Below are positions 21,395-33,296 of a DNA stretch of 64,000 nucleotides, piece by piece (the first letter of the stretch is position 1; every line of letters starts with the position of its first letter). The stretch lies in NCBI GenBank assembly GCA_036346205.1, contig JARFJB010001987.1:2587501-2651500 (forward strand). The letters run 5' to 3'. The notes under the pieces are model-generated. The model was not told the DNA's origin, did no database searches, and saw nothing but the letters and a program-made list of their open reading frames with translations. The position numbers were made by a program, and so were the translations under genes. This DNA is from Vesta saturnalis (Eukaryota; Arthropoda; Insecta; Coleoptera; Lampyridae).

Positions 21395-21547
21395 ATTTAT
21401 GAACATTTATGAGGTTATCAATGGGAACCGACTGTTAAGTCGAATAGACTTAGCTGTACCCCAATAATTGTAGTATTTTTGGAAATAAATAATTTAAATT
21501 CAAATTCAATTCCCTTCAAATTATTTTATTTATTAAAACATTGTATA
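21395..21547 (+). repeat. Flank repeat with retroelement 3' hairpin, copy 1
   Basis: Almost identical to 25418-25571. Contains GGGAACCGACTGT, a hairpin AAGTC-GAATA-GACTT, and an AAATTC-type tail. It lies immediately outside the left TIR of the mariner that follows. Confidence 0.8.
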
Positions 21548-21693
21548 CACCGTGTCCAAGATAAGGCTGCCCGCTATGGGGATCTCGGAAACGGTAAGAG
21601 ATGGAAGGTCGGTTAAATGGACAAAAGTTACGCATTTGAGAGGTCTTTGTAGAACTCGAATATCTCTTTTAGTTTTTGAGATATTTCAAAAAC

Positions 21694-22795
21694 GCTCTCA
21701 ATTGTACCATCTGCAGTAAACATTCTACCGAGATATACCAGCTCGTCTACTTGCTCCATAATTTCATCTTGCAGAGTAAATACTCTACTCTCCTTTCCAC
21801 CTTCCCGATTGAACACCACAATCTTAGTTTTGTTCACGTTTACCTTTAGGTCCATGCTCTCACAGACTGTATCAATCTTCCTCAGAGCGGTTTGCAGCTT
21901 ATCCACATTGTCACTTAATAAGACTGTGTCATCTGCATACACCAGAAGTCGTACATTTACGTCACCAACCATTACACCATTTGTATCGGTACATGCTTGT
22001 CTAAGACATTTATCCATGTGTACATTGAACAACCACGGTGACATCACACAGCCTTGTCGCACTCCTTGCTCAATATTAAAGTATTCACTGACACCTCCTC
22101 TCACCCTAACACATGCCCGACTACCGTTGTATACTGCCCTTATTCCATTTATTAGACCTTTATTTACGCCATATTCATTTAATATTTCCCATAGCTTCTC
22201 CCTATTCACTCTGTCATATGCTTTCTCCAAATCTACAAACGCACAGTACAACTTCCTTTTTACCTTTAAACACTTTTCGATCACCTGCTGGAGAGCAACC
22301 ATCTGATTGACATATTCTCTCCCTGGCATGAAGCCATATTGCACATCCCACATCTTAGTTTGTGTAGTTTCTCGTACTCTATCAATCAGTATTCTTCCAA
22401 ACACTTTACCAGGCACGCTGAGTAAGCTTATTCCTCTGTAGTTCTTACAATCACTCTTGTTTCCCTTACCTTTATGCAATGGTACAATGATCGCGCTCTT
22501 CCAATCACACTTTTCTACACATAAGGCATACATTGAATAATTCACACAATCTTCGTATAAGCTTTGCTCCACCATACTTGAGCATTTCACCAGTGATTTC
22601 ATCTACGCCTGCTCCCTTGCCATTTTTCAACCTTCCTACCGTTTTCTCTACCTCATTTATTCCTATATCCTTCTCAGTGTCATCCATCATTTGTTCTATA
22701 TTCTCATTATTTAACCCTTCAGTCCTACTTTCCCCACTACTGTACAGCTTTCCGAAATATTCTTGCCAGCATTTCCTCACTTCACATTTCTACGA
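21694..22795 (-). pseudogene. RTE-like LINE reverse transcriptase fragment nested in mariner
   Basis: Minus-strand RT palm: NGKGAGVDEITGEMLKYGG, IIVPLHKGKGNKSDCKNYRG, FVDLEKAYDRV (motif A), VRQGCVMSPWLFNVHMD (motif B), LVYADDTVLL (catalytic motif C), LKVNVNKTKIVVF and LVYLGRMF. One frameshift near 22550-22505 separates fingers from palm; otherwise open over about 300 residues. No endonuclease is present. The frame then runs on into mariner TIR sequence, marking a sharp junction at about 21694. The clade (RTE-like) is from motif pattern and would need a tree. Confidence 0.85.
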
Positions 22796-23290
22796 TTAAA
22801 AATTCCATTATTATTAACCATACTTTCATCGGACCATATTATTTTATTCGGAAAATATTCATTGTCTTGAGATTGACGTGTATACCATTCGCAAAATATT
22901 CTACGTCTTTCTGGGTCACCTGGTCGAAGTACTTGGCAAATTCTAAATTTATATGGATATACCTTCTCCTTCTTTAGAACATAATGACCTGTGCAATGAG
23001 CTATGCGAGTTGCTTCTTCAATTTTCCTAGTAGAAACCTCTGGATTTTCCGTTACAGACTATAAAACGGTATTGGCTTTTTCTTCATTGCAAGGTTTTTT
23101 GCGAGATTTTACAGGTTTTTTGAACGCACCATATTCTTTTAGATTAACTGCTAATGTGCGAAAAGTTCTTTTGTGAGGTTGACGCCTTTCTGGATATTTA
23201 TTTAAATACATTATTTCGGCTTCAGAACAATTACGTTGACACAAAATGTAACACGTCAGTATATCGAATTTTTCATTATTTGAAAAATGT
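22796..23290 (-). pseudogene. Mariner transposase N-terminal half, copy 1
   Basis: Frame from about 23290 reads FSNNEKFDILTCYILC then RNCSEAEIMYLNKYPERRQP (DUF4817-like HTH). After an in-frame stop near 23060 it continues to IIWSDESMVNNNGIFNR, keeping the first catalytic Asp. It is cut at 22796 by the LINE fragment, so the second and third Asp are missing. The same protein in the sister copy has Asn at the first catalytic position. Confidence 0.85.
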
Positions 23291-24383
23291 ATCCTACCAT
23301 ATTGTTTTTAGGTAAACACAAAATGTAATTAACTCAAAGACCATCAAACAAACGTAATACGGACAACAATCAATTATGACAGGTAGGTAAACAAAATGCA
23401 AAGCCAACTTATTTTTATCAAATGCATCAGTACGACGGAAGATGTATTTTAACTGTTTAATTAATAATATTTTTACTAAATACGTACTTGTGAATTATTT
23501 TATTCGCAACAGGCATTAGAAAATGGGAAAACATTATTTTATAATAATTTTACAGTTTTCTAATGTTTCTAGTATTAGTTTTAACTGTACGTTTTTCGAT
23601 GTTTTACATTGAATATGTATTTTCTCATCCGAAACGTATCAAAAATATAAAGTGTGATATTATATCGTTGAATTTAGAATCAAGGAGAGAATTTAAATAT
23701 GGCAAAAATAATTTTTTCGTATATTTAAAAAAATAAAGTTGGTGATGGTTGCTAACAAACGAAACGTTGTATCAAACATTGAATAACAGCATTAAGTAGA
23801 GCTAGAAAAGTGGCAATGAAAATGTGCTCTTCTTTTCTTGATAGCTCTTCAAATAGGTCAGAAAAAAATAAAAACGAAAATCAAAAAATTCAAATTTTTT
23901 CAAATATCTCAAAAACTAAAAGAGATATTCGAGTTCTACAAAGACCATAAATATATCCTCTCAAATGCATAACTTTTGTTCCATTTAACCAACCTTCCAT
24001 CTCTTACCGTTTCCGAGATCCCCATAGTGGGCAACCTTACCTTGGACACGGTGTATACAATCAATTCAAATTTTCACAATATGCACATTTACAAATATAC
24101 CAACATTTTCTGAAGAGCGAAAGTTTAGGTACATGTTAGGTTTATAGTCAGTTGTTGTTGCGCATTTGTAGAACACAAACCATTGTTGATTGTACATTTT
24201 GAGTTAAACATGCCTATTGTCTTTTTTTTCCGATATGCGACGAAAATTCCTGAAAGGTTCTGCTTCTAAGACGAGTTACGTACTGACATTTTAGACACAT
24301 AGTCACTTTATTGTTTAATATTGTTGATGCATGTATTGCAAATGGTTGCTTCAGCTAGATTTATTATGCTGGTTGGCTACCTT

Positions 24384-25410
24384 TTACGCCGATTTTACCA
24401 AAGTATTTACTAATTCCCAAAGTTCTTTGGTTTGTAAGCAACGTAAAATGATATGCGTCGCATTTGCATTTTGCTCGTTACAGTAGCGACATGTACTTGT
24501 ATTTCTTATGTGGGCACGGTGTAAATACAAAGGATCGGCTAAGTGGTTTAATGAGACCCGTTTGTTACTTTTTTTCCATTCTGTCGTTTCGGTATTCCAA
24601 CAGTTAATTACGTGTTGAGCGTTTTTGCTTTTATTGAAAACCGTAGTTGTTGGTAGTTTTTGAAGCTTTCTTTTGGATTGTTTATTTAAGCAGTACGTTT
24701 TGTTGTAGAATTTAAACAGAATCATGTGTTTTGGGTTTATGTACTCATAATCTACAAGGTTACCGTAGAATGCCTGTTTAACCCGATTATAGTGCTGGAG
24801 CAGCTCATATTTTACCATCTCACTAGTGTGGAATAACTTAGCTAGTCATGATGCCTCGTCCAACCAATCTTTATTTTGTCTAAAGTCGTTTAGTGTAACA
24901 AATCGGTGTTTCATCCATATGTCTCCAAAAATTGGAGCATTGTGCAGTGCAAGCGGTGAGTGCAATGTAAGTGTTTTCATGACATCATACTCTTCTATAA
25001 TTAGACCTACGCTTTGATTCATTGTAATTATTTCAATAATTAATGGGGCAGTGTTTGCTGGGATTTTTGCCATTCAAAAAGAACCACTTTCAAGTCAAAC
25101 CAATCGAATCTGCTGTTCTTAAAGTACGTTCCATCAAAATCCATTTTTGTACTTCTTGGTGAATTAATTTTTTGCCAACATTACAATAAGTCTGATCTTT
25201 GATGGAATGTATAATCTAGTCCACCTTTAAATCTGGAAACACCACTGAGCTAAATGGTTTTTACAGGAAGTCTACTATCTTTTTGATTCATTTTGTTGTT
25301 GGAAAGTTAATGTAAATTTCTAAGACATGGCATAACTTGGCTTTCTGATGAATGTTTTCCAGTTATTGACGGGGTGCAATTCTATTACTTCATGATAGAG
25401 TTGTTCAATG
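24384..25410 (-). pseudogene. Tx1/L1-like LINE, RT thumb and C-terminal domain
   Basis: Minus strand. The frame 25073-24384 is open apart from one TGA near 24845 (DWLDEAS, stop, LAKLFHTSEMVKYELLQHY). It contains SPLALHNAPIFGDIW and a C-terminal zinc-knuckle-like CRYCNEQNANATHIILRC, the usual end of L1/Tx1 ORF2 proteins. Upstream to about 25410 the same protein continues in broken frames (RFDWFDLKVVLFEWQ). It may be from the same family as the LINE at 43.5-45.7 kb, but the two do not overlap in content. Confidence 0.7.
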
Positions 25411-25417
25411 ATTGAAA

Positions 25418-25571
25418 AATTTATGAACATTTATGAGGTTATCAATGGGAACCGGCTGTTAAGTCGAATAGACTTAGCTGTACCCCAATAATTGTAGTAT
25501 TTTTGGAAATAAATAATTCAAATTCAAATTCAATTCACTTCAAATTATTTTATTTATTAAAACATTGTATA
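25418..25571 (+). repeat. Flank repeat with retroelement 3' hairpin, copy 2
   Basis: Near-identical to 21395-21547 and in the same orientation and position relative to the left mariner TIR. Confidence 0.8.
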
Positions 25572-27694
25572 CACCGTGTCCAAGATAAAGCTGCCCGCTA
25601 TGGGGATCTCGGAAACGGTAAGAGATGGAAGGTCGGTTAAATGGACAAAAGTTACGCATTTGAGAGGTCTTTGTAGAACTCGAATATCTCTTTTAGTTTT
25701 TGAGATATTTCAAAAAAATTGAATTTTTTTCTGACCTTATTTGAAGAGCTATCAAGAAAAGAAGAGCACATTTTCATTGCCACTTTTCTAGTTCTACTTA
25801 ATGCTGTTATTCAATGTTTGATACAACGTTTCGTTTGTTAGCAACCATCATCAACTTTATTTTTTTAAATACACGAAAAAATTATTTTTGCCATATTTAA
25901 ATTCTCTCCTTGATTCTAAATTCAACGATATATCACACTTTATATTTTTGATACGTTTCGGATGAGAAAATTCATATTCAATGTAAAACATCGAAAACGT
26001 ACAGTTAAAACTAATGCTAGAAACATTAGAAAACTGTAAAATTATTATAAAATAATGTTTTCCCATTTTCTAATGCCTGTTGCGAATAAAATAATTCACA
26101 AGTACGTATTTAGTAAAAATACTATTAATTAAACAGTTAAAATACATCTTCCGTCGTACTGATGCATTTGATAAAAATAAGTTGGCTTTGCATTTTGTTT
26201 ACCTACCGGTCATAATTGATTGTTGTCCGTATTACGTTTGTTTGGTGGTCTTTGAGTTAATTACATTTTGTGTTTACCTAAAAACAATATTGTAGTAGTA
26301 CATTTTTCAAATAATGAAAAATTCGATATACTGACGTGATACATTTTGTGTCAACGTAATTGTTCTGAAGCCGAAATAATGTATTTAAACAAATATCCAG
26401 AAAGGCGTCAACCTCACGAAAGAACTTTTCGCACATTAGCAGTTAATCTAAAAGAATATGGTGCGTTCAAAAAACCTGTAAAATCTCGCAAAAAAACTTG
26501 CAATGAAGAAAAAGCCAATACTGTTTTATAGTCTGTAACGGAAAATCGAGAGGTTTCTACTAGGAAAATTGAAGAGGCAATTCGCATAGCCCATTGCACA
26601 GCTCATTATCTTCTAAAGAAGGAGAAAGTATATCCATATAAATTTAGAATTTGCCAAGGACTTCGACCAGGTGACCCAGAAAGACGTAGAATATTTTGCG
26701 AATGGTATACACGTCACTCTCAAGATAATGAATATTTTCCGAATAAAATAATATGGTCCAATGAAAGTATGGTTAATAATAATGGAATTTTTAATCGTAG
26801 AAATGCTTATTATTGGGCAAGAGTAAATCCACGTCTACAAAACGGCCAAACACCAACACCGTTTCGGATTTAATATGTGGGCTGCTATATTCTGTACTCG
26901 AATTATAGGTCCTTTCATTTACCACGAGTCCTTAAATTCTGAACGTTACCAAATTTTACCCCAAAATGAATTAGAGATAGCTTTGAATGATTTGCCTTTC
27001 CAAGAAGTTGAAGGTTGTTGGTTTATGCAGGACGGCGCACAAGCACATAATTCCAGAGTTGTCAGAGAATACCTGTCAGTTAGATTTCCATAAAGATGTA
27101 TTGGCACTCATGCAAATGTACTGTGGCCAGCCCGTTCTCCAGATATAACACCTTTGGATTTTTTTCTTTGGGGATACATTAAAAATTACATTTATGGAAA
27201 CGATATTGAAAACGAACAAATTTTACAAATATTAGTTCTCAAAGCGTTTGCTAGTATTACTCCTCAAATGCTGAAGAATGTTTTAGATGCTACAGTTAGA
27301 AGATGCTATGTATGTTTAGAGAAAAACGGGAATCTTTTTGAACATCTTTTGTGAGTTTATTAACCTTTAAAATAAATTTGTTTTTTATTTGTCTATCATT
27401 TAAAATTACAAAACATAATTTTATAACAATTTTACGGTTTTCTAATGTTTCTAGTATTAGTTTTAACTGTACGTTTGCGATGCTTTACATTGAATATGAA
27501 TTTTCTCGTCCGAAACGTATCAAAAATATAAAGTGTGATATATCGTTGAATTCAGAATCAAGGAGAGAATTTAAATATGGCAAAAATTATTTTTTCGTGT
27601 ATTTAAAAAAATTAACAAACGAAACGTTGTATCAAAAATTAAATAACAGCATTACGTAGAGCTAGAAAAGTGGCAATGAAAATGTGCTCTTCTT
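25572..27694 (+). mobile_element. Long-TIR mariner, copy 2, right end truncated
   Basis: The left TIR starts CACCGTGTCCAAG after TA and extends about 490 bp (to about 26062). The right arm (about 27395-27694) matches only the inner 300 bp and breaks off at 27694, so the outer terminus is lost. The transposase runs on the plus strand, opposite to copy 1, although the left flank is the same. Confidence 0.85.
26312..27354 (+). pseudogene. Mariner transposase, copy 2 (DD41D spacing, first Asp to Asn)
   Basis: N-terminus RNCSEAEIMYLNKYPERRQP (DUF4817-like), a stop near 26529, then KIIWSNESMVNNNGIFNR, where Asn replaces the first catalytic Asp. Frameshifts near 26345 and 26870, and a TAA near 27092, break the frame. 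The second Asp (FMQDGAQAH) and third Asp (ITPLDFFLWG) are present, 41 residues apart counting the stop. The C-terminus NLFEHLL ends at 27354. Catalytically dead on several counts. Confidence 0.85.
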
Positions 27695-28854
27695 GTATGA
27701 TACGAACATAGTATATTTGTAATTCAAAGACGAAGTATATAACACATGCATAAAAAGTGATAGTGACAAAAACATAATTAAGTACATGAACAACAATTGT
27801 GCAGTATGATGTTTAATATAAAATTCAAATTCTATACAAAAATTGACAAAATAGTTAAACAATGTGAAAATGTGATTTGACAAAATTAAGAATTTTGGCG
27901 TACCAGTGAACAGTATTTGTGTTAGAGACAGATATAGGAATACATTTTATGAACATTTCAAGTGTTATAAACAGTTATTACACAAATTAAAAATAATTTA
28001 TGTTATGTTAGGTTAAGTATTATTTGTAAGAATTTCACAAAATTATAGTTTTTATAGGGCAAGATAAGTTTAAAATAAAGTACAAAAACATTTAGTGGTA
28101 AGTTTCCCTCATGTTAACAAGGAATTTAACTATAAATATGTGATATAAACATAAAATTAGAAAAGTTAGGTTAACTACCTAAATTTTAAATGTGAAGGTA
28201 GAAGTTTTGTAAAATTTAAATAAAATGGGTTGAAATAAATGTATTCTAATACAGTTTTTTATGTGGAATTTGAATATGTAATTAGTTTAGTTGTAGGATG
28301 TAAGATTTTTTTGATATTAATAAATTTAGATTATCAGTTGTCAGATTGAAATTTATCGAAGCAAATAATTAGGTGTTTTTTTATGAATTTCCCCTGATTC
28401 CAAATCTGTAATTAAAAATCTCCAATTGTATTAAAAAATAAGCATAATTAATGTTTTAGTTAAATTTACAATTTTGTTTAGACAAATCAGAAGCTAGAAT
28501 CTTTTGTGTGTAATGTAGAAAAAAAATTGAAAATTTGGTATCCAAGGGAAATAGTCATAGTGTTAATGTTATTTGTGTAAAAATGTAAGTAACAGTTCTC
28601 GTAAATATTATCGTAATTGAAACGCGATCGACGTAGAGTTGAGACATCAGAAACAATTGTTTTAACCTAGAAATAAAATTAAAAATAAGGTTACCGATCA
28701 CAATTGTTCGATAAAATTGTAATTGTTTCGTGAATACAAAATCTATATGAACTTAAAATACAAAATCAAATCCGATAAATTATAAAATAAATAATACGAC
28801 ATTTTGAAAATAACACAAATAAGATAAAGTGCTTGCTTATAAGTATTTGAGCAT
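27695..28854. other. AT-rich stretch without recognisable gene
   Basis: No motif, RNA gene or repeat shared with the rest of the window was recognised. Confidence 0.4.
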
Positions 28855-30089
28855 TGTAAGTATGTAAAGAACCAGCGTCCTTTACGTATGCGTTTTAGAA
28901 TAAATCATTTGCGGACCATCCTATCTAAAATTGCAAAAGTTTACGCGATATTGCACAACGAATAATTTATTAATCACCGCTGACGTGTATTTCTAAAAAA
29001 CCAGTAAGTTTTTGCACGTCAGAACGATTACAACCAATCGCATAACGGCATCCCCCGCACGGTAGCCGCGAAACCGCCCACAGATGCACCGTTATAAACC
29101 CGCGATGCGCGTGAAAAGAGGATGAATCGAATAGATTCAAGTGAAGCCGTTCCAGAAACCAGTAGCCGCCGCCGCACCGTTTGCTTCGTGTAAGCACCGA
29201 CCTGCTAATAATCCAGCCGCCACCGTACCGTTTGCTTCGTGTAAGCACCGACCTGTTATTCACCGTCGAAGAGTCCATCGCGATCGTGTGATAACGCGCA
29301 CCACCTCGCACCGGGCAACCTAAAGTTTAATCCTGTACTGCCATTGATAGACACGTAAGTTGTAAAGTTATAAAATCTGACAATTTACAATCAAACACTA
29401 CAGAGCGTAAATAACGCCGGGCTGAGTCTCCAGGAGTTATACAAGTACACTAACACCTAGAGTGCCACAGTAAGACGTCACATCGCAAACACTTGAGGGT
29501 GAAGTTGTTACAGGCTGTAAGACCTGACCTTTCTCTTAGTCTATCCGGTTAAGACAGGCCGTCGCGTACGTCTTCAGTATTACTGAGATCGCTCGAAACT
29601 CATACATACAATACGTACAGACAAACACAATAACCGTACACGGTGTCTTTAATCGCAGGAGAGTACACAAAATCGGTTGTATAAATTGTGTCAATATAAC
29701 CATCGCAAACACCTAGTGTGAGATCGTTTGTAAATAAATTAGATAGTACGTAAATTATCCAATATTTACCTTAAACCTATTAAAGTCGTTTTAGAGTAGT
29801 TTTAATATCAAGTACTTTGTTCCCTTGATTGATTGTAGATAATTAGACTTAGTATAGAAATCCGTAATTAATTCCGTTAAATAAATAATCTAATTGCCTA
29901 ATCAAACCGGTTAGAATTAAAGATAGATAGTCCGGAGATCTCGCATTTGCATACGCGCATTTCGCGTGTATTATTTCCTGGGAGTACGACATACTCGCTT
30001 CAGCGCTCCAGAGTTACTGAAGAATAAATGATTATGCCCTGCGTATAGGCCGAGAACGATATCGATTTTCTCCGTCCGAGGTCGTTACA
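28855..30089 (+). repeat. LTR-like region (5' LTR candidate)
   Basis: Markedly richer in G+C than its flanks. An AATAAA at 30023 precedes an end reading GTTACA at 30084-30089, and the next bases are C then TGGCGCCGTTGAACG, resembling a retrotransposon primer-binding site. A TGTAAG at about 28855 is one possible 5' end, but the true start is not resolved and no second LTR was found. There is a 51-bp tandem duplication at 29171-29255 (ACCGTTTGCTTCGTGTAAGC in each unit). No gag or pol frame follows. Confidence 0.4.
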
Positions 30090-30540
30090 CTGGCGCCGTT
30101 GAACGAAACTATTTAAAGCAACGGTACTAGCTTCTGTAAATACAGGACCGTAACATAAATTTTACCTACTAGGTAAGGAGTAGATTAAAATAATATCTCT
30201 GTTCACAGAAGCGACTACGCACACAGTAAATAGCCGCCCACCAGGAGAACGAGTGTAGAGCCGCCAGGACCAAGAAGCACAAATACATTTTGAGTTGTTA
30301 TTAATACCAGTTTTTTATATTGTTAAATTTATTTAATATACGTTTTAAAACGCTTTAAGATATTTATTTAAGGTGACAGTGTCCGCCCACTAGTTAAGAC
30401 GAACCACACCCCGTTTATAATAAATTATAAACACGATTGAGCAAAGCCGAGGAAAAATAAAACCGCGTTGGGTTACCAAACCAGAAGGCGCGTAAATAAT
30501 AATCATTTAATTAAAAACGTAATAGGGGGGCATTACAAGT
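30090..30540 (+). other. Putative retrotransposon leader and polypurine-like AATAGGGGGG
   Basis: Starts with the primer-binding-site-like TGGCGCCGTTGAACG. AATAGGGGGG at about 30521-30530 resembles a polypurine tract, which would mean the internal coding region is deleted. Inference from signal layout only. Confidence 0.3.
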
Positions 30541-30733
30541 ACATCGTATTTACCACATAAACAACAGTCAACAGTTATTTGGTGTGGATGAAATAATGGA
30601 ATGTTATACTATGTTTCACATAGTAACTGTTTATTATAATATACAATTTGATCATTTACATGAATATTCACAGATTTAACTTATATTGCCAACAATCAAT
30701 GTTTAACACAAATGAACCCTATCCCCCCCATGA

Positions 30734-30736
<3 letters not shown>

Positions 30737-30792
<56 letters not shown>
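30737..30792. repeat. (TA)n microsatellite
   Basis: AT dinucleotide tract with a short interrupted end. Confidence 0.95.
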
Positions 30793-30795
<3 letters not shown>

Positions 30796-30964
30796 AGTAG
30801 ACGTATTCTCTGACATTTTGTTGAAGTTATATAAATCAACAACTTTTTCTGAGTTCCATAGTCTATTCCATATGTTTCTAGCTTTACTTTGCTATATACA
30901 TCATTTTTGTACGTTTCACAATCATTCTGGAACCCGTACATTAAAGTATTGCACTAAAACTCAT

Positions 30965-31355
30965 TACGGCGTCTTGCCGCGTTGCATGTCCTTTTAGAAT
31001 ATACATAATCTTCTTGTTGCTAACATATAGGCGTCAATACATTTTAGTTAATAGTTTGTGAGCAATCAGTTTGACGTCTGCTTTCATATTATCCAAGAAT
31101 TGTATGTATGTTTTCACAACTCAACTACACGATCATTTTTGCGCCTTAGTTTGAAATATACACAATGTTGATGATGCAAACATATTGGCGTCTATATATT
31201 GCAATTAATAGTTTGTGTGCAATCAGTTTCAGCCGATCATTTTGAAGTTTTAGTTTATAATATAAATATTGTTATTATTGCAGCACCTGAGCGTCAAAGT
31301 GTTTTTTATTCAAGGAATACATTCCTTGCAATCAGTTTGACGTCTATTTTATGTT
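30965..31355. repeat. Three diverged tandem units of about 115 bp
   Basis: Units at about 30972-31090, 31130-31233 and 31234-31355 share AATATA(C/A)A(C/T)AAT, a GTTG-type block, CATAT(A/T)GGCGTC, AATAGTTTGTG(A/T)GCAATCAGTTT and GACGTCT. A related inverted unit lies at about 59500-59700. No coding content. Confidence 0.6.
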
Positions 31356-32956
31356 AACTAAAGCAATTCCCATTCTTACGTCGGTTTTCGTTTCTTGTAT
31401 ATGAGCAAGTTTTGCAAAATAATGAAAATAAATGTATCTGAAAATAGAACACAGGTGAGGGATTGTACATTTAAAGCGCTATCGATACATTTTTCTAATT
31501 TACTTTATTTTAGCCTCACAAACCTCAAAAAAATGTAAGGATCATTACATCTAATAATTTTCCTGTTATATACAGCTGAATTAAAAAAAAGGAGAAATGA
31601 AAATTTTTCAATCGTAAATTCTATTTATCACCTGTCTACTTGGCAATACCCATCAAAAATATTTTTATCAATGTCATTAGAAGAACGGAGCTATAATTAA
31701 GTACAATATTAAGTTGTTAAATTTGTTACTCAATTCTAAAATATAATTTGTTCAAATTAAACCTATTTAGTTTTAAACTAAGATACCGTCAAAATATTTT
31801 AACCTATTTTTAATAAACCATGTTCACACTATGGAAAAATTGAAAAAAAAACCTACCCATTTTTTTATATTTCCCGAATTTTTTGAATTTAGCTGTAGCA
31901 TCAGGATAGTAGACAGAGAGATAGATACACTTACGAAGTGGTGCGTCGCGGACCCAATTCGTAGCCTTTTCGCGTTAGAAAGAGATAAAGCATGCAGAGG
32001 GTCAACTTTAAACAACATTTACAGCGCGCGCTATTTTATTCATTCAACAAATACCGATTTTTATTAGATAGCAATAGAATGGTGTTCTATTTATAGTCGG
32101 AGGAAATATGGAGGAATGGTTCAACTGGCATTTCTGCACAGTGTTGTTGAAATGAGTACTTGTAAGTAAGAGGTACGATATCTAACACATCTTAAAAAGA
32201 TTTGGCCTATCTTAATTTTGCAAATCCTGATTTTTATCATAGTAAATAAAACAGGAGACAGTTAAAATAAGTAACAAATAAATTCGGCCACGATGGTGAA
32301 TTGGATTCACTGTGTAAGTGTAAGTTCAAAAAAACGAACTCTGTTGTACTGAATTTTGTTTTATCGTCAATATTTGTTTTATACCGTTTCAGCAAATACA
32401 TGAACGTAGTGAATCAAGGTTTATTAATAAATTTCACAAAAAAAAACACACAGTTCATATTTCTAAACACAAAAGGGCACTTGCTGGAAATAAATTGTGC
32501 AAAATCTAAAAAAATTCTAGGGGACGGTCATAAAATCAAAGTTTTCATATATTATAGGCACAAAAGAACATAAAAATTAGGAATATTGCAAGATTCCTTC
32601 TTCTTCTTTGCATTTGACCTATTATAGTCGGGCCGGCGAGAGGTGTGTTATGACTCATCTTTTAGTAAAGCATGGTTTAAGATTTTAAAAACGTATGTCG
32701 TTATTGCTTCATATAGTTAGTAATTTTGAATACCAACAAAACACCGTCAATGTTTCTAGGTTATTTTCAAATTTAGGCCGAGTTATCAAATTAAAAAAAT
32801 AATTGTTCGAATATCTCGGGAATTAGCAACCTAAAGGTCTTAAAAATCCCCATCCACTCGTATAAATAAAGTCGAATTTTGTTTAAGGTCTGTTCGCACT
32901 TATTCTGGCATGTAAAGTCCACCGAGTGTGGGTAGTCATATGATAAAAATATATTG
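31356..32956. other. Stretch without recognisable gene
   Basis: Contains only short chance ORFs, including one at 32301-32573 with no recognisable domain. Confidence 0.4.
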
Positions 32957-32958
32957 TA

Positions 32959-33296
32959 CAGGGTGTCCCAAATTGGATAGTTTTGCAAGGTATCTCGAAA
33001 ACTAGAAGAGAAAAAAAGTAGTTAAGATGTTATGACTTATTTTTTGATTAAACTAACCATGGTTCAATCAGATCTTCAGTAGGTTGTTGCATTTTCAAGC
33101 TACAGGGCGATTTTCGAAAATTGCCAAAAACTGTCTCTTTAAATATCTTTTTTATTTTAATAAATATCAAAAAAATGTAGAGGGACTTTTGATAGACAAA
33201 CCAAAAGAGAGTCCAGTGCAGTGCACTATATTTTTTTAAAGGGTCCAGGTAAGTAGATATGACATAAACTTATGTTTTTTTTAATGGGACACCCTG
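32959..33296. mobile_element. 338-bp mariner MITE, TIR CAGGGTGTCCC, TA target duplication
   Basis: Starts CAGGGTGTCCCA after TA (32957-32958) and ends TGGGACACCCTG before TA (33297-33298). Non-coding. An inverted, end-truncated copy lies at about 35301-35585, within the right arm of the large palindrome. Confidence 0.85.

Larger units (their letters stand above)
21548..24053 (-). mobile_element. Long-TIR mariner, copy 1, with nested LINE
   Basis: Ends read CACCGTGTCCAAG, flanked by TA on both sides. The right arm (about 23470-24053) is some 580 bp. The left arm (21548-21693) is the outer 146 bp only, because an RTE-like LINE fragment (21694-22795) replaces its inner part and the transposase C-terminus. 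The remaining transposase (22796-23290) runs on the minus strand. A sister copy with the same left flank lies at 25572-27694. Confidence 0.85.

Noticed and set aside
21809..22306. 165-residue plus-strand ORF
   Set aside because: Shadow of the minus-strand reverse transcriptase, which has clear RT motifs.
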